Below the pieces are notes generated by a model. That model had not been told where the DNA came from, did no database searches, and saw only the letters and a list, made by a program, of their open reading frames with translations. 11,946 nucleotides of DNA from Thermoprotei archaeon (lineage in GTDB: Archaea; Thermoproteota; Thermoprotei_A; Sulfolobales; Ignisphaeraceae): assembly GCA_003661865.1 (NCBI GenBank), contig QMWY01000015.1:1-11946 (forward strand), read 5' to 3'. The translations under genes and the position numbers were made by a program. Every line of letters begins with the position of its first letter. Positions within the stretch are counted from its first letter, which is position 1. Shown here piece by piece: positions 1 through 6,191 of this stretch.

Positions 1-356
1 AACTCCTGAGGGAGTAGGCTGCGGGGAACCTCAACGACTGTCACATCGACATCCTCCAGGGTCTCCGCCTCCCTAAGGGCGTCCGAGCCCGTGGCCCACC
101 CAAGACCCCTTCTAAACGATGCCGCAACCACGTACCCCCTGTACACGAGGAGGTGCAGGGTTCCCGAGGCCCCTTTGGCAGATACGTAGCAGGGGGATTC
201 ACGGGGGCACCTCTCCACAAGGTCGTCTAGCGACGCCCTATCAACGTGTGTGAACTCCAGAGCCTCCCCCTCGAGAACGAGCCTGCTTATCAGCACTATA
301 TCTGTCAACGCCTTGCTTAGGCTCTCCATACCCCTAGAGCTTCTGAGCCCCGGCAT
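1..356 (-). CDS. Unrecognised protein, 5' part only (runs off the left edge)
   Basis: The minus strand is open from an ATG at 356 through the first base, giving at least 118 residues, so the C-terminus lies outside the window. I do not recognise a family with confidence. The visible part is a soluble alpha/beta sequence with no membrane segment. Its last third has the pattern of a strand-turn-strand unit (LHLLVYRGYVVAASF) followed by an acidic helix (SDALREAETLED), which loosely recalls the PATAN/roadblock-like modules of archaeal DUF2226-type proteins. That resemblance is an inference from a short stretch. A stop lies in frame upstream (about 381-383), so the start is TTG 359, ATG 356 or ATG 329; ATG 356 has only a weak AAAGGT about 8 nt upstream. 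The gene is divergent from the slipin gene, with 136 bp between them. Confidence 0.6.
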   Translation of the reverse strand, partial: MPGLRSSRGMESLSKALTDIVLISRLVLEGEALEFTHVDRASLDDLVERCPRESPCYVSAKGASGTLHLLVYRGYVVAASFRRGLGWATGSDALREAETLEDVDVTVVEVPRSLLPQE

Positions 357-406
357 CAAGTATAGACCTTTCCCGAGTTTCTACTCTGCACACCTCCTTT
401 AACAGC

Positions 407-414
407 ATAATTAA
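407..414 (-). promoter_or_regulatory. Possible TATA box for the leftward gene
   Basis: The minus strand reads TTAATTAT here, about 50 nt before ATG 356. A start site about 26 nt downstream would leave a leader of roughly 25-30 nt. AT-rich elements are scarce in this G+C-rich sequence, which is the only support. The AAAGGAGGTG at 391-400 lies between this box and the start but is too far from any usable start codon to be its ribosome site. Confidence 0.3.
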
Positions 415-449
415 CCCTACACTTAAACCCGGGGCATCGATCAGCGCAG

Positions 450-457
450 AAATATAA
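450..457 (+). promoter_or_regulatory. Probable TATA box of the slipin-NfeD operon
   Basis: AAATATAA stands out in a G+C-rich intergenic region. An archaeal start site about 26 nt downstream would be near 480, leaving a leader of about 13 nt before the GTG at 493, as expected for a crenarchaeal first gene with a short leader. Confidence 0.5.
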
Positions 458-492
458 CCTCCGCACAAAGATACTCTACATGGTGCGTTGGA

Positions 493-1281
493 GTGGAGCT
501 TACGTTCATAGCTCTAGCCGCATTCCTAGCCCTCTTAGCAGCAGGCATACTGGCCAGCGCTATAAGGATCGTTAAGGAGTGGGAGAGACTTGTTGTCCTC
601 AGGCTCGGCAGGCTTGTAGGGGTCCGAGGCCCCGGGCTCGTGATACTCGTACCATTCGTAGACCGCGGCCTCGTCGTGGACCTCCGACTCATAACGATCG
701 ACGTGCCGAAGCAGGAGGTGATAACTAAGGATAACGTAACCGTTAGCGTCGATGCGGTGGTGTACTACAGGGTCCTCGACCCCGAGCGCGTCGTTACAAG
801 GGTTAGGGACTACCACTACGCGATAGCGCTCCTGGCCCAGACGACGCTTAGGGATGTCGTTGGTCAGGTCGAGCTGGACGACCTGCTGGTGAAGCGCGAG
901 GAGATCAACAAGAGGATCCAGAAGATCATAGACGAGGTCACCTCGCCGTGGGGGGTCAAGGTGGTGGCGGTCACGATCAAGAGCGTCGAGCTCCCCGAAA
1001 CCATGGTCAGGGCCATGGCTAAGCAGGCCGAGGCGGAGAGGCTTAAGCGCGCTAGGATAATCGAGGCTGAGGGTGAGAAGGCGGCGGCTGCGATCCTGGC
1101 CCAGGCAGCGCAGATCTACGAGAGCCACCCCGTCGCTCTGAGGCTCAGGGAGCTGCAGACATACATTGACGTTGCTAAGGAGAGGAACCTCATCCTGATA
1201 ACGGAGTCCAAGGGTGTTGAGGCTACCAGCATAGGGGCTGCCATAGCCGCTACGCGCTCCCAGCAGAAGGAGAGGAGGTGA
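493..1281 (+). CDS. SPFH/stomatin-family membrane protein (archaeal slipin, p-stomatin type)
   Basis: This 262-residue protein has the full stomatin layout. An N-terminal hydrophobic anchor (about 4-22) is followed by the SPFH core with the hallmark GPGLVILVPFVD (47-57), QTTLRDVVGQ (116-125) and WGVKV (153-157). An Ala/Glu-rich helix with MAKQAEAER (175-183) and EAEGEKAAA (191-199) follows and should form the oligomerising coiled coil. Length and order match Pyrococcus PH1511. Slipins assemble as membrane-bound rings; in PH1511 the hydrophobic C-terminal segment is the cleavage target of the partner protease, and the matching stretch here is NLILI (232-236). The start is GTG 493; the ATG at 480 is out of frame. 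The gene is followed by the protease gene, whose ribosome site overlaps this stop codon, so the two are almost certainly one translation-coupled operon. The role in membrane protein quality control comes from the family, not from this sequence. Confidence 0.95.
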   Translation: MELTFIALAAFLALLAAGILASAIRIVKEWERLVVLRLGRLVGVRGPGLVILVPFVDRGLVVDLRLITIDVPKQEVITKDNVTVSVDAVVYYRVLDPERVVTRVRDYHYAIALLAQTTLRDVVGQVELDDLLVKREEINKRIQKIIDEVTSPWGVKVVAVTIKSVELPETMVRAMAKQAEAERLKRARIIEAEGEKAAAAILAQAAQIYESHPVALRLRELQTYIDVAKERNLILITESKGVEATSIGAAIAATRSQQKERR

Positions 1282-1283
1282 TC
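1274..1283 (+). promoter_or_regulatory. Strong ribosome binding site overlapping the slipin stop
   Basis: GGAGGTGATC is a full 10-base match to the complement of the archaeal 16S rRNA 3' end. It contains the slipin TGA (1279-1281) and sits 7 nt before the ATG at 1291. It fixes the start of the protease gene and indicates translational coupling. Confidence 0.85.
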
Positions 1284-1290
1284 GGGAACG

Positions 1291-2673
1291 ATGGCGTGGA
1301 GCCGCAGCCATAGGGTTTTTGCATCCCTAGCCCTGTCCACCACGCTACTCCTAGCCCTGCTCCTCGTCCTCGCACCAGGGGCGCTGGGCGCTGAGCAGGG
1401 CGGTGGGCAGCAGGCGATAGTCGTCTACGCAACCGGTATGGTATCCACCGTGGACGAGCCTATGAAGGAGTACGTGGTTGATGAGGGGCTTAGGGAGGCC
1501 GAGGCCCGCGGGGTCCCACTCATAGTCGTTCTCGACACCAATGGGGGGTACCTAGACGCTGCGTGGAGCATAGGCGATGCGTTTCTAGAGGCCAAGGTCC
1601 CTGTCATAGGGTTCGTCAAGAGCAAGGCCCTGAGCGCCGGGATAATAATACTGCTCCCGATGCACGTAGTGGCCCTGACACCCTACGCGATCGTCGGGGC
1701 TAGCCAGCCGATCATATACAACCCGGCAACCGGCACGGTCCAGTTCGTCAATGAGAGCAAGATCGTGAACCCCGTTGCTGAGAAGGCGGTGAGCTACGCC
1801 AGGGCCCGTGGGAGGAACACCACCGCCGCAAGGCTATTCGTTGTGAGGAACCTGGTGCTGACGGGTGAGGAGGCTGTTCAGGCAGGCGTTGCAGACCTCG
1901 TGGCGGTCTCCCTAGACGACCTCATAGCGAAGATCAACGGGAGGACCGTGAGGCTCCTCGACGGGAGGAACTATACCATAAGGATAAGCGGGTACGTAGT
2001 GCTCAGGCCCAGTATAAGGGTGTACACCCTAGCGGTTCTGAGAGACCCGGTGATAAACTCCATACTAGTGATGCTCGGGATGTTCGGAACCCTCTTCGCC
2101 TTGCTATCGGCTAGGCTGGAGATACTGCCCCTCACCATAACCCTGCTGATCGTGGCCCTCATAGGCTCAGGGTTCAACATAAACATGCTGGCCCTCCTCC
2201 TCATAGTGATAGGCTCCATAATGCTCTTCGTAGAGCTGTTCATAACCCCGGGCTTCGGGATCCTCGGGATCTCCGGGATCATAGCCATGACCTTCGGCCT
2301 CCTCCTAGCACCCTTCAGGGGCGGCGTCGTGGGGTTCGCGGCCCAGTACCTAGAGACCCTCAGGATGTTCGCCCTAGGGCTAGGGGGGTTCTTCGGGATC
2401 CTGGGAGGTGTCATAACCTACAAGGTGATAGAGTCGAGGCGTAGGGGCCCGAGGATGCCCTACTCACCAGAGGAGAAGAAGGTGGGCAAGGCCGTAGATA
2501 GGATCGAGCCTGGTAAGCAGGGCTTCGTCGTGGTTGAGGGTGAGTACTGGCTCGCGGAGTCCAGTGAGGTTATAGAGCCAGGGGACCAGGTGGAGGTCGT
2601 GGGTAGGAAGGATCACGTCCTCATCGTTAGGAAGGTCAGGAGCGGCGGAGGTGATGACGGCTCAATAAGCTGA
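1291..2673 (+). CDS. NfeD-family membrane serine protease (stomatin operon partner protease, 1510-type)
   Basis: This 460-residue protein has, in order, a signal peptide (about 10-33), a ClpP-like protease domain (about 42-215), four or five membrane segments (about 255-380) and a C-terminal OB-fold NfeD domain (about 395-447, with GKQGFVVVEGEYWLAES). It matches Pyrococcus PH1510, a Ser/Lys-dyad protease that cleaves its stomatin partner. The catalytic Ser97 maps to S115 in ALSAG, and Lys138 maps to K157 in NESKIVN. Their spacing here is 42 residues against 41 in PH1510. Two features differ: the glycine-rich stretch before the catalytic serine is about three residues shorter than the usual PPGAxAASAG, and the usual DTPGG reads DTNGG (82-86). 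The protease face should be extracytoplasmic and the OB fold cytoplasmic. The gene converges on the minus-strand genes that follow. Confidence 0.94.
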   Translation: MAWSRSHRVFASLALSTTLLLALLLVLAPGALGAEQGGGQQAIVVYATGMVSTVDEPMKEYVVDEGLREAEARGVPLIVVLDTNGGYLDAAWSIGDAFLEAKVPVIGFVKSKALSAGIIILLPMHVVALTPYAIVGASQPIIYNPATGTVQFVNESKIVNPVAEKAVSYARARGRNTTAARLFVVRNLVLTGEEAVQAGVADLVAVSLDDLIAKINGRTVRLLDGRNYTIRISGYVVLRPSIRVYTLAVLRDPVINSILVMLGMFGTLFALLSARLEILPLTITLLIVALIGSGFNINMLALLLIVIGSIMLFVELFITPGFGILGISGIIAMTFGLLLAPFRGGVVGFAAQYLETLRMFALGLGGFFGILGGVITYKVIESRRRGPRMPYSPEEKKVGKAVDRIEPGKQGFVVVEGEYWLAESSEVIEPGDQVEVVGRKDHVLIVRKVRSGGGDDGSIS

Positions 2674-2701
2674 CCGCGTGGGATGATAGAGGAGGTTTCG
2701 C

Positions 2702-2733
2702 CTGATCCAAAGCCCTTTTCCAGCCGGGATCAG
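2702..2733. terminator. Inverted repeat between convergent genes, possible terminator
   Basis: CTGATCC (2702-2708) is matched by GGATCAG (2727-2733), a 7-bp perfect stem around an 18-nt loop that contains CCCTTTTCC. It lies 29 nt after the protease stop and overlaps the last codons of the opposing aspartyl protease gene. A shared terminator is plausible from position, but archaeal termination depends mainly on T-rich tracts and the one here is weak. Confidence 0.25.
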
Positions 2734-3074
2734 AAGGCTATGGGTCCAACCCTTCTCAGCCGCCCTGTTGTGGGGTCGACTACGAATCCCAGCTCCTCAA
2801 GGGCTATAACCCCTATGAGCACGTCGAGTGGGAGCTCGTCTATCACCTCTATGAGTGCGTAGCCCTCAGCATCGTCTATCCTCAGCTTCCCGTAGGACGC
2901 CTTCACCTTAACCCTCCTCCCATCAACAGTGGTCCTCTCACCCTCACCAATAACCTTCAGCCCCAGCTCCTTAGCAACCCTACCGCTAACCAGTACACGT
3001 CCGTTGTACCCCGTATCTATGAGGGCGCGGTACCTACGCCCATTGAACTCCACCTCCTTGAACGCTAGACCCAT
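2730..3074 (-). CDS. Retropepsin-like aspartyl protease domain protein
   Basis: This 114-residue single-domain protein carries the retropepsin-type active site ALIDTGYNG, with catalytic Asp20-Thr21-Gly22 near the N-terminus. A second half follows with the hydrophobic-Gly element DVLIGVIALEELGF (84-97) that closes the fold in small clan AA proteases. Such proteins (COG5550-type predicted aspartyl proteases) act as homodimers, each chain giving one Asp. There is no signal peptide or membrane segment, so it is probably cytoplasmic. The natural substrate of the archaeal members is unknown to me. The ATG start has GGTGA 6 nt upstream (3081-3085), in the 19-nt gap after the preceding coiled-coil gene, so the two are probably co-transcribed. 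The C-terminal fold assignment is by pattern; the DTG motif and its context are clear. Confidence 0.82.
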   Translation of the reverse strand: MGLAFKEVEFNGRRYRALIDTGYNGRVLVSGRVAKELGLKVIGEGERTTVDGRRVKVKASYGKLRIDDAEGYALIEVIDELPLDVLIGVIALEELGFVVDPTTGRLRRVGPIAF

Positions 3075-3093
3075 AGCTTATCACCGAAGCCCG

Positions 3094-3636
3094 TTAAGGT
3101 GTTAGCTCCCTAGCAATTCTGCTGATATCCTCTGCCACGCTCTCAGGAACGTCTTTAAGGCTCTTAACCCCCCGCAGCTCCTCCATAACGCCGTCCAGCT
3201 GCTCGAGGGCTGAGCGCTTCTCCTCTAGGATCCGCTTGAGCTGGGGCCCCCTATTCATAATGGTGTTGATGGCTGTTCCAAGCTCTCGGAAGGCTGTTGA
3301 GAGCCTGCGGTACCTCTGGTCGTGGGTGTAGCGGTAGAGCAGCTCATATGCCTTGGCTACGGCTAGGGCGTTGTCCCGCGTAAGGGCTGAGACGTAGATG
3401 AGGGTATCAGCACTGCTGTTGCTCCTGATGTGGTAGAGGAGAAGCCCCACATCGCCCCTGAGCCTCAGTAGCGCTGGTGCGAACCGCTGGGCTACGTCCT
3501 CTACAAATGCCTTGCGCTCCTTCTCGAGGGTGTAGGCCCTGTAGGCGGATACCGAGGCTATTATCACTAGCACGGCTATGATGGCGCCGCAGGCGATCCT
3601 AAGCCTATGCGCCTCGTCGCTTGTCAAGGTGTGCAC
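3094..3636 (-). CDS. Hypothetical single-pass membrane protein with C-terminal coiled coil
   Basis: I do not recognise this family. With a GTG start at 3636 it is 180 residues: a short N-terminus, one strongly hydrophobic segment (about 14-32) and a mostly helical, highly charged remainder with a likely coiled coil (about 130-157, LKRILEEKRSALEQLDGVME). The frame stays open to a TTG at 3687, which would add 17 basic residues. I prefer GTG 3636 because TTAAAAAG on the minus strand (3661-3668) lies about 27 nt before it, the geometry of a leaderless crenarchaeal transcript, and TTG 3687 has no clear ribosome site. It precedes the retropepsin-like gene by 19 nt. Being co-transcribed with a small protease, it could be that protein's membrane partner or substrate; this is only inference from adjacency. 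Confidence 0.68.
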   Translation of the reverse strand: MHTLTSDEAHRLRIACGAIIAVLVIIASVSAYRAYTLEKERKAFVEDVAQRFAPALLRLRGDVGLLLYHIRSNSSADTLIYVSALTRDNALAVAKAYELLYRYTHDQRYRRLSTAFRELGTAINTIMNRGPQLKRILEEKRSALEQLDGVMEELRGVKSLKDVPESVAEDISRIARELTP

Positions 3637-3660
3637 CGCGGTTATAGGCTTGGCACTCCG

Positions 3661-3668
3661 CTTTTTAA
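3661..3668 (-). promoter_or_regulatory. Probable TATA box for the coiled-coil/retropepsin pair
   Basis: The minus strand reads TTAAAAAG. Its centre lies about 27 nt upstream of GTG 3636, which fits a leaderless transcript. The same AT-rich block could also help the divergent asparaginase gene, whose own upstream region has only a weak CTATTT at 3691-3696. Confidence 0.45.
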
Positions 3669-3723
3669 CGCTGTGCGCTAGGGGCAAAGCCTATTTCCAA
3701 GCCCTGTACATAGCCACCACCGC

Positions 3724-3728
3724 GGTGA
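3724..3728 (+). promoter_or_regulatory. Ribosome binding site that decides the isoaspartyl peptidase start
   Basis: GGTGA lies 5 nt before the TTG at 3734 and only 2 nt before GTG 3731. This favours TTG 3734 as the start and argues against the much longer upstream extension of the frame, which would run through the divergent gene. Confidence 0.4.
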
Positions 3729-3733
3729 GCGTG

Positions 3734-4681
3734 TTGAGGCTTGCACCACCGGTAGTAGTTGTTCATGGGGGCGCGGGTAGGTGGAGGACGCGTGGTGTTG
3801 ATAGGGAGCGTGTCCTAGAGGTTGTTGCCGAGGCCGCTCATAGGGGCTTCACAGCTGCTGAGCGCGGCGATGCACTAGACGCTGTTGTAGAGGCTGTTAG
3901 GTACATGGAGGACTCGGGGGTGCTGAACGCCGGTATGGGAAGCGTCCTTAACCTAGCTGGGTACGTAGAGATGGATGCGGGTGTTATGGATGGGGCTAGG
4001 CTCCGCGGAGCTGGGGTTGCAGCTGTTAGGAGCGTTAGGAACCCTGTTGTCCTTGCGCGCGTAGTACTCGAGCACACCGACCACGTCCTCATGGTTGGTG
4101 AGGGGGCCGAGAGGATAGCCGAGTTCTTCGCGCTTGAGAAGCGTGGAGAAACCCCGAGGAGGGTCCTGGAGAGGTACCGGGAGCTCCTGAAGAACCTAGA
4201 TAGGGTTCCGCACTGGAGCAGGGTTAGGGAATTCGCGAGGCTCTACGGTGTTGCGGACACGGTCGGCGCTGTGGCCATGGATAGGAGGGGGAACCTAGCA
4301 GCAGCCACAAGCACCGGGGGTGTGTGGCTAAAGCTCCCCGGCAGGGTTGGGGACTCGCCGATCCTCGGCGCGGGTTACTACGCTGAGAACGGCGCTGCTG
4401 CCGCATCAGCAACGGGGCTCGGGGAGTACATAGTTGTGTACCAGCTCTGTAGAAGGGTTGTTGACCTCGTTAAGAGCGGTGCGAGCGCCCCCGAGGCTGC
4501 TGAGGAGGCTATGGAGGGGTTCACGAGGATGTTCGGTGGGGGGACCGCCGGGGTTATAGTGGTCGATCACCACGGCTACGTAGCGGCCGCATTCAACACC
4601 GAGGCTATGCCCCGCGCTGTAGCCGCATGGAACCTGCCAAATCCGGTGGCGGTGTTCTCTAGAGAAGAGAAGGGTTTTTGA
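3734..4681 (+). CDS. Isoaspartyl peptidase / type 2 L-asparaginase (Ntn-hydrolase precursor)
   Basis: The protein opens with VVVVHGGAGRW, the N-terminal signature of plant-type asparaginases. It contains the autocleavage site DTVGAVAM, then the nearly invariant ATSTGG, KLPGRVGDSP, GAGYYA and SATGLGE. The precursor should cut itself before the threonine at 4259-4261 (residue 176 from TTG 3734), giving alpha (about 175) and beta (about 140) chains with that Thr as nucleophile. The family hydrolyses isoaspartyl dipeptides and L-asparagine in the cytoplasm, which removes damaged isoaspartyl products; such damage is fast at high temperature. At 315 residues it has the usual size. The start is uncertain among GTG 3725, GTG 3731 and TTG 3734; the frame stays open to an ATG at 3578, but that segment overlaps the divergent gene and has no family match. 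It is transcribed alone and converges on the DppC-like gene. Confidence 0.93.
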   Translation: MRLAPPVVVVHGGAGRWRTRGVDRERVLEVVAEAAHRGFTAAERGDALDAVVEAVRYMEDSGVLNAGMGSVLNLAGYVEMDAGVMDGARLRGAGVAAVRSVRNPVVLARVVLEHTDHVLMVGEGAERIAEFFALEKRGETPRRVLERYRELLKNLDRVPHWSRVREFARLYGVADTVGAVAMDRRGNLAAATSTGGVWLKLPGRVGDSPILGAGYYAENGAAAASATGLGEYIVVYQLCRRVVDLVKSGASAPEAAEEAMEGFTRMFGGGTAGVIVVDHHGYVAAAFNTEAMPRAVAAWNLPNPVAVFSREEKGF

Positions 4682-4695
4682 GAAAAGGGTTTCTC
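4680..4695. terminator. Perfect 6-bp hairpin between convergent genes, probable bidirectional terminator
   Basis: GAGAAA, a 4-nt loop AGGG, and TTTCTC form a small perfect hairpin that begins within the stop codon of the isoaspartyl peptidase. It is flanked by TTTTT on the plus strand (4675-4679), and the minus strand reads CCTTTTCTC across it. It lies in the 31-bp gap between two convergent genes, so it could end both transcripts. T-rich tracts matter more than hairpins in archaea, so the stem may be incidental. Confidence 0.4.
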
Positions 4696-4712
4696 TCATT
4701 GCTTCGTTAACG

Positions 4713-6191
4713 CTACGTCCTCCTGAGCCTGGGCTCCACGATCCTCTCCATAGCCATGCCTAGGAGGACGAAGGTGAGCGATGTCAGCGCTAGGAGGACG
4801 CCGGGGGGTATGATCCACCACCATACGTCGTAGCGCTGCGCCTGCCTAGCAGCCGCCAGGATCTTGCCCCATGTAGGCCACCCGTGCTCGAGCCCGATTA
4901 CGCTGAGCCCCGCCTCGGCAAGGATCGCTGAGGGTACTGAGAACACTAGGCTGGCTATGGTGTAGGGTATGACCTGCGGTATGACGTGTCTCAGCAGTAT
5001 CCTTGCGTTGGAGGCGCCTACCGAGCGCGCTGCCTCTATGTAGGGCTCCTCCTTTATGCTCAGGGTCATGGACCTTATAACTATCGCTAGGCCACCCCAG
5101 CCGAACACTATTAGCACGATCACTATTATCCAGAGCCTCCACTCGACCGGGCTTACCGAGACTACCAGTATGAGGAAGGGTAGCAGGGGTATGTTACCCA
5201 TGACGTCTATGACACGCTGCAGGACCTCATCAACTACACCTCCGTAGTACCCGCTGATAACCCCGGTGAATAGGCCTATGAGCCTAGAGGCTAGGGATGT
5301 TACGAACCCTATGAGGAGGGCTATTGGGAAGCCGTAGAGCAGTCCCTGCGCAAGGTCCCTACCAACGAGGTCGGTCCCCATCAACCCGAAGCAGTTTCCA
5401 ACAACTACGAGCTCCACCTCCTTAGCAGGGTTCCTAACCCTTACTTCCGCAGGGTAGCGAAGCTCAAGCGTAATGGTGTACACGCCCTTCAGGGGCGTAA
5501 CGACGACCTCTCCATGGGGCCCGAGCTTGACCCTGCCGAAGAGGTACTCGTTGGCGAGCTGGGGGTCGAGGCTTACATCAGGCCTCTTGAGAACCTTCGC
5601 CGCGATCTCGCTCGCAACCCTGTTCCTATCCATGCTGACCATGTAGGGCGATTCTACAAACATCACCCTCTCTCCGCGCCTTGGCGTGATGGTGTCTACG
5701 TAGGCTGTGATCACAACTCTATCGGGCCTCCTCACCTTAAGAACCGCTATAACCGGTGCTGCCCGCTCACCTATCCACGCCGCCCTGAGCTCGCTTATCT
5801 TGATCACCAGGTTCTGGGGGTAGTCATTCACGTCGAGCCTATAGCTCATCCTATAGACGTATACGTTGAAGCCCTCGCTGAAGGTCTTGGAGCTGGGCTT
5901 GTGAAAGAACACCGCTTTGTGAAGAGCCCTCTGGTACCCTAGGTCCCTAACCCACTGAGGAGGTGCGAGGATCGGGTGGTCCTGCCAGTACTTCGGGTTG
6001 TTCCATATGTACATGTAGTCCGGGGGTATGACGGCTAGGGCGTAGAACGCTAGGAACACGAATACCACGAGCAACACTAGGCCTGCTTTGCCAGAGTCGT
6101 AGCTCCATATCTCCACGATCCACTCCTTCGTGGATCTAGCGAGCCTCTTCAGCGCGGCTCCTCTACCTACAAACTCGTTCTCCCTACTCAT
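4713..6191 (-). CDS. ABC transporter permease, DppC/OppC family, with large extracytoplasmic insertion
   Basis: This 492-residue protein has a first membrane helix (about 36-54) and, after a long gap, the canonical DppC core: MGTDLVGRDLAQGLLYG (271-287), five further helices, and the EAA loop YIEAARSVGASNARILLRH (384-402) that docks the ATPase. A C-terminal GLEHGWPTWGKIL (433-445) and a final helix follow. Family members are usually about 300 residues. The extra length is one block of roughly 200 residues (about 57-262) between helices 1 and 2, predicted outside the membrane and rich in beta-like segments. With the DppB-like partner it should form the channel. Its ATG overlaps the stop of the upstream permease gene by one base (TGATG), indicating translational coupling. 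No ATPase gene follows; the next gene is convergent. Substrate is unknown; family members carry peptides, oligosaccharides or nickel. Confidence 0.93.
   Translation of the reverse strand: MSRENEFVGRGAALKRLARSTKEWIVEIWSYDSGKAGLVLLVVFVFLAFYALAVIPPDYMYIWNNPKYWQDHPILAPPQWVRDLGYQRALHKAVFFHKPSSKTFSEGFNVYVYRMSYRLDVNDYPQNLVIKISELRAAWIGERAAPVIAVLKVRRPDRVVITAYVDTITPRRGERVMFVESPYMVSMDRNRVASEIAAKVLKRPDVSLDPQLANEYLFGRVKLGPHGEVVVTPLKGVYTITLELRYPAEVRVRNPAKEVELVVVGNCFGLMGTDLVGRDLAQGLLYGFPIALLIGFVTSLASRLIGLFTGVISGYYGGVVDEVLQRVIDVMGNIPLLPFLILVVSVSPVEWRLWIIVIVLIVFGWGGLAIVIRSMTLSIKEEPYIEAARSVGASNARILLRHVIPQVIPYTIASLVFSVPSAILAEAGLSVIGLEHGWPTWGKILAAARQAQRYDVWWWIIPPGVLLALTSLTFVLLGMAMERIVEPRLRRT

Noticed and set aside
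334..393. A 19-codon minus-strand frame starting within AAAGGAGGTG, which could be a leader peptide
   Set aside because: Its GTG is part of the ribosome-site match itself with no spacer, so it could not be started from that site; the codons show no regulatory pattern.
535..1311. Long minus-strand open frame of 258 codons opposite the slipin gene
   Set aside because: It is fully antisense to a clear SPFH gene; its translation is rich in Arg, Pro and Leu with no domain pattern, as expected from a G+C-rich shadow frame.
3578..3733. N-terminal extension of the isoaspartyl peptidase to an upstream ATG
   Set aside because: The extra 52 residues match nothing in the family, overlap the divergent gene, and lie upstream of the GGTGA site. 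The fold begins at VVVVHGGAG.
5400..6030. Possibility that the DppC insertion marks a frameshift or a fusion of two genes
   Set aside because: The frame is continuous, helix 1 and the core sit in the expected order, and no internal ribosome site or second signal sequence is seen.
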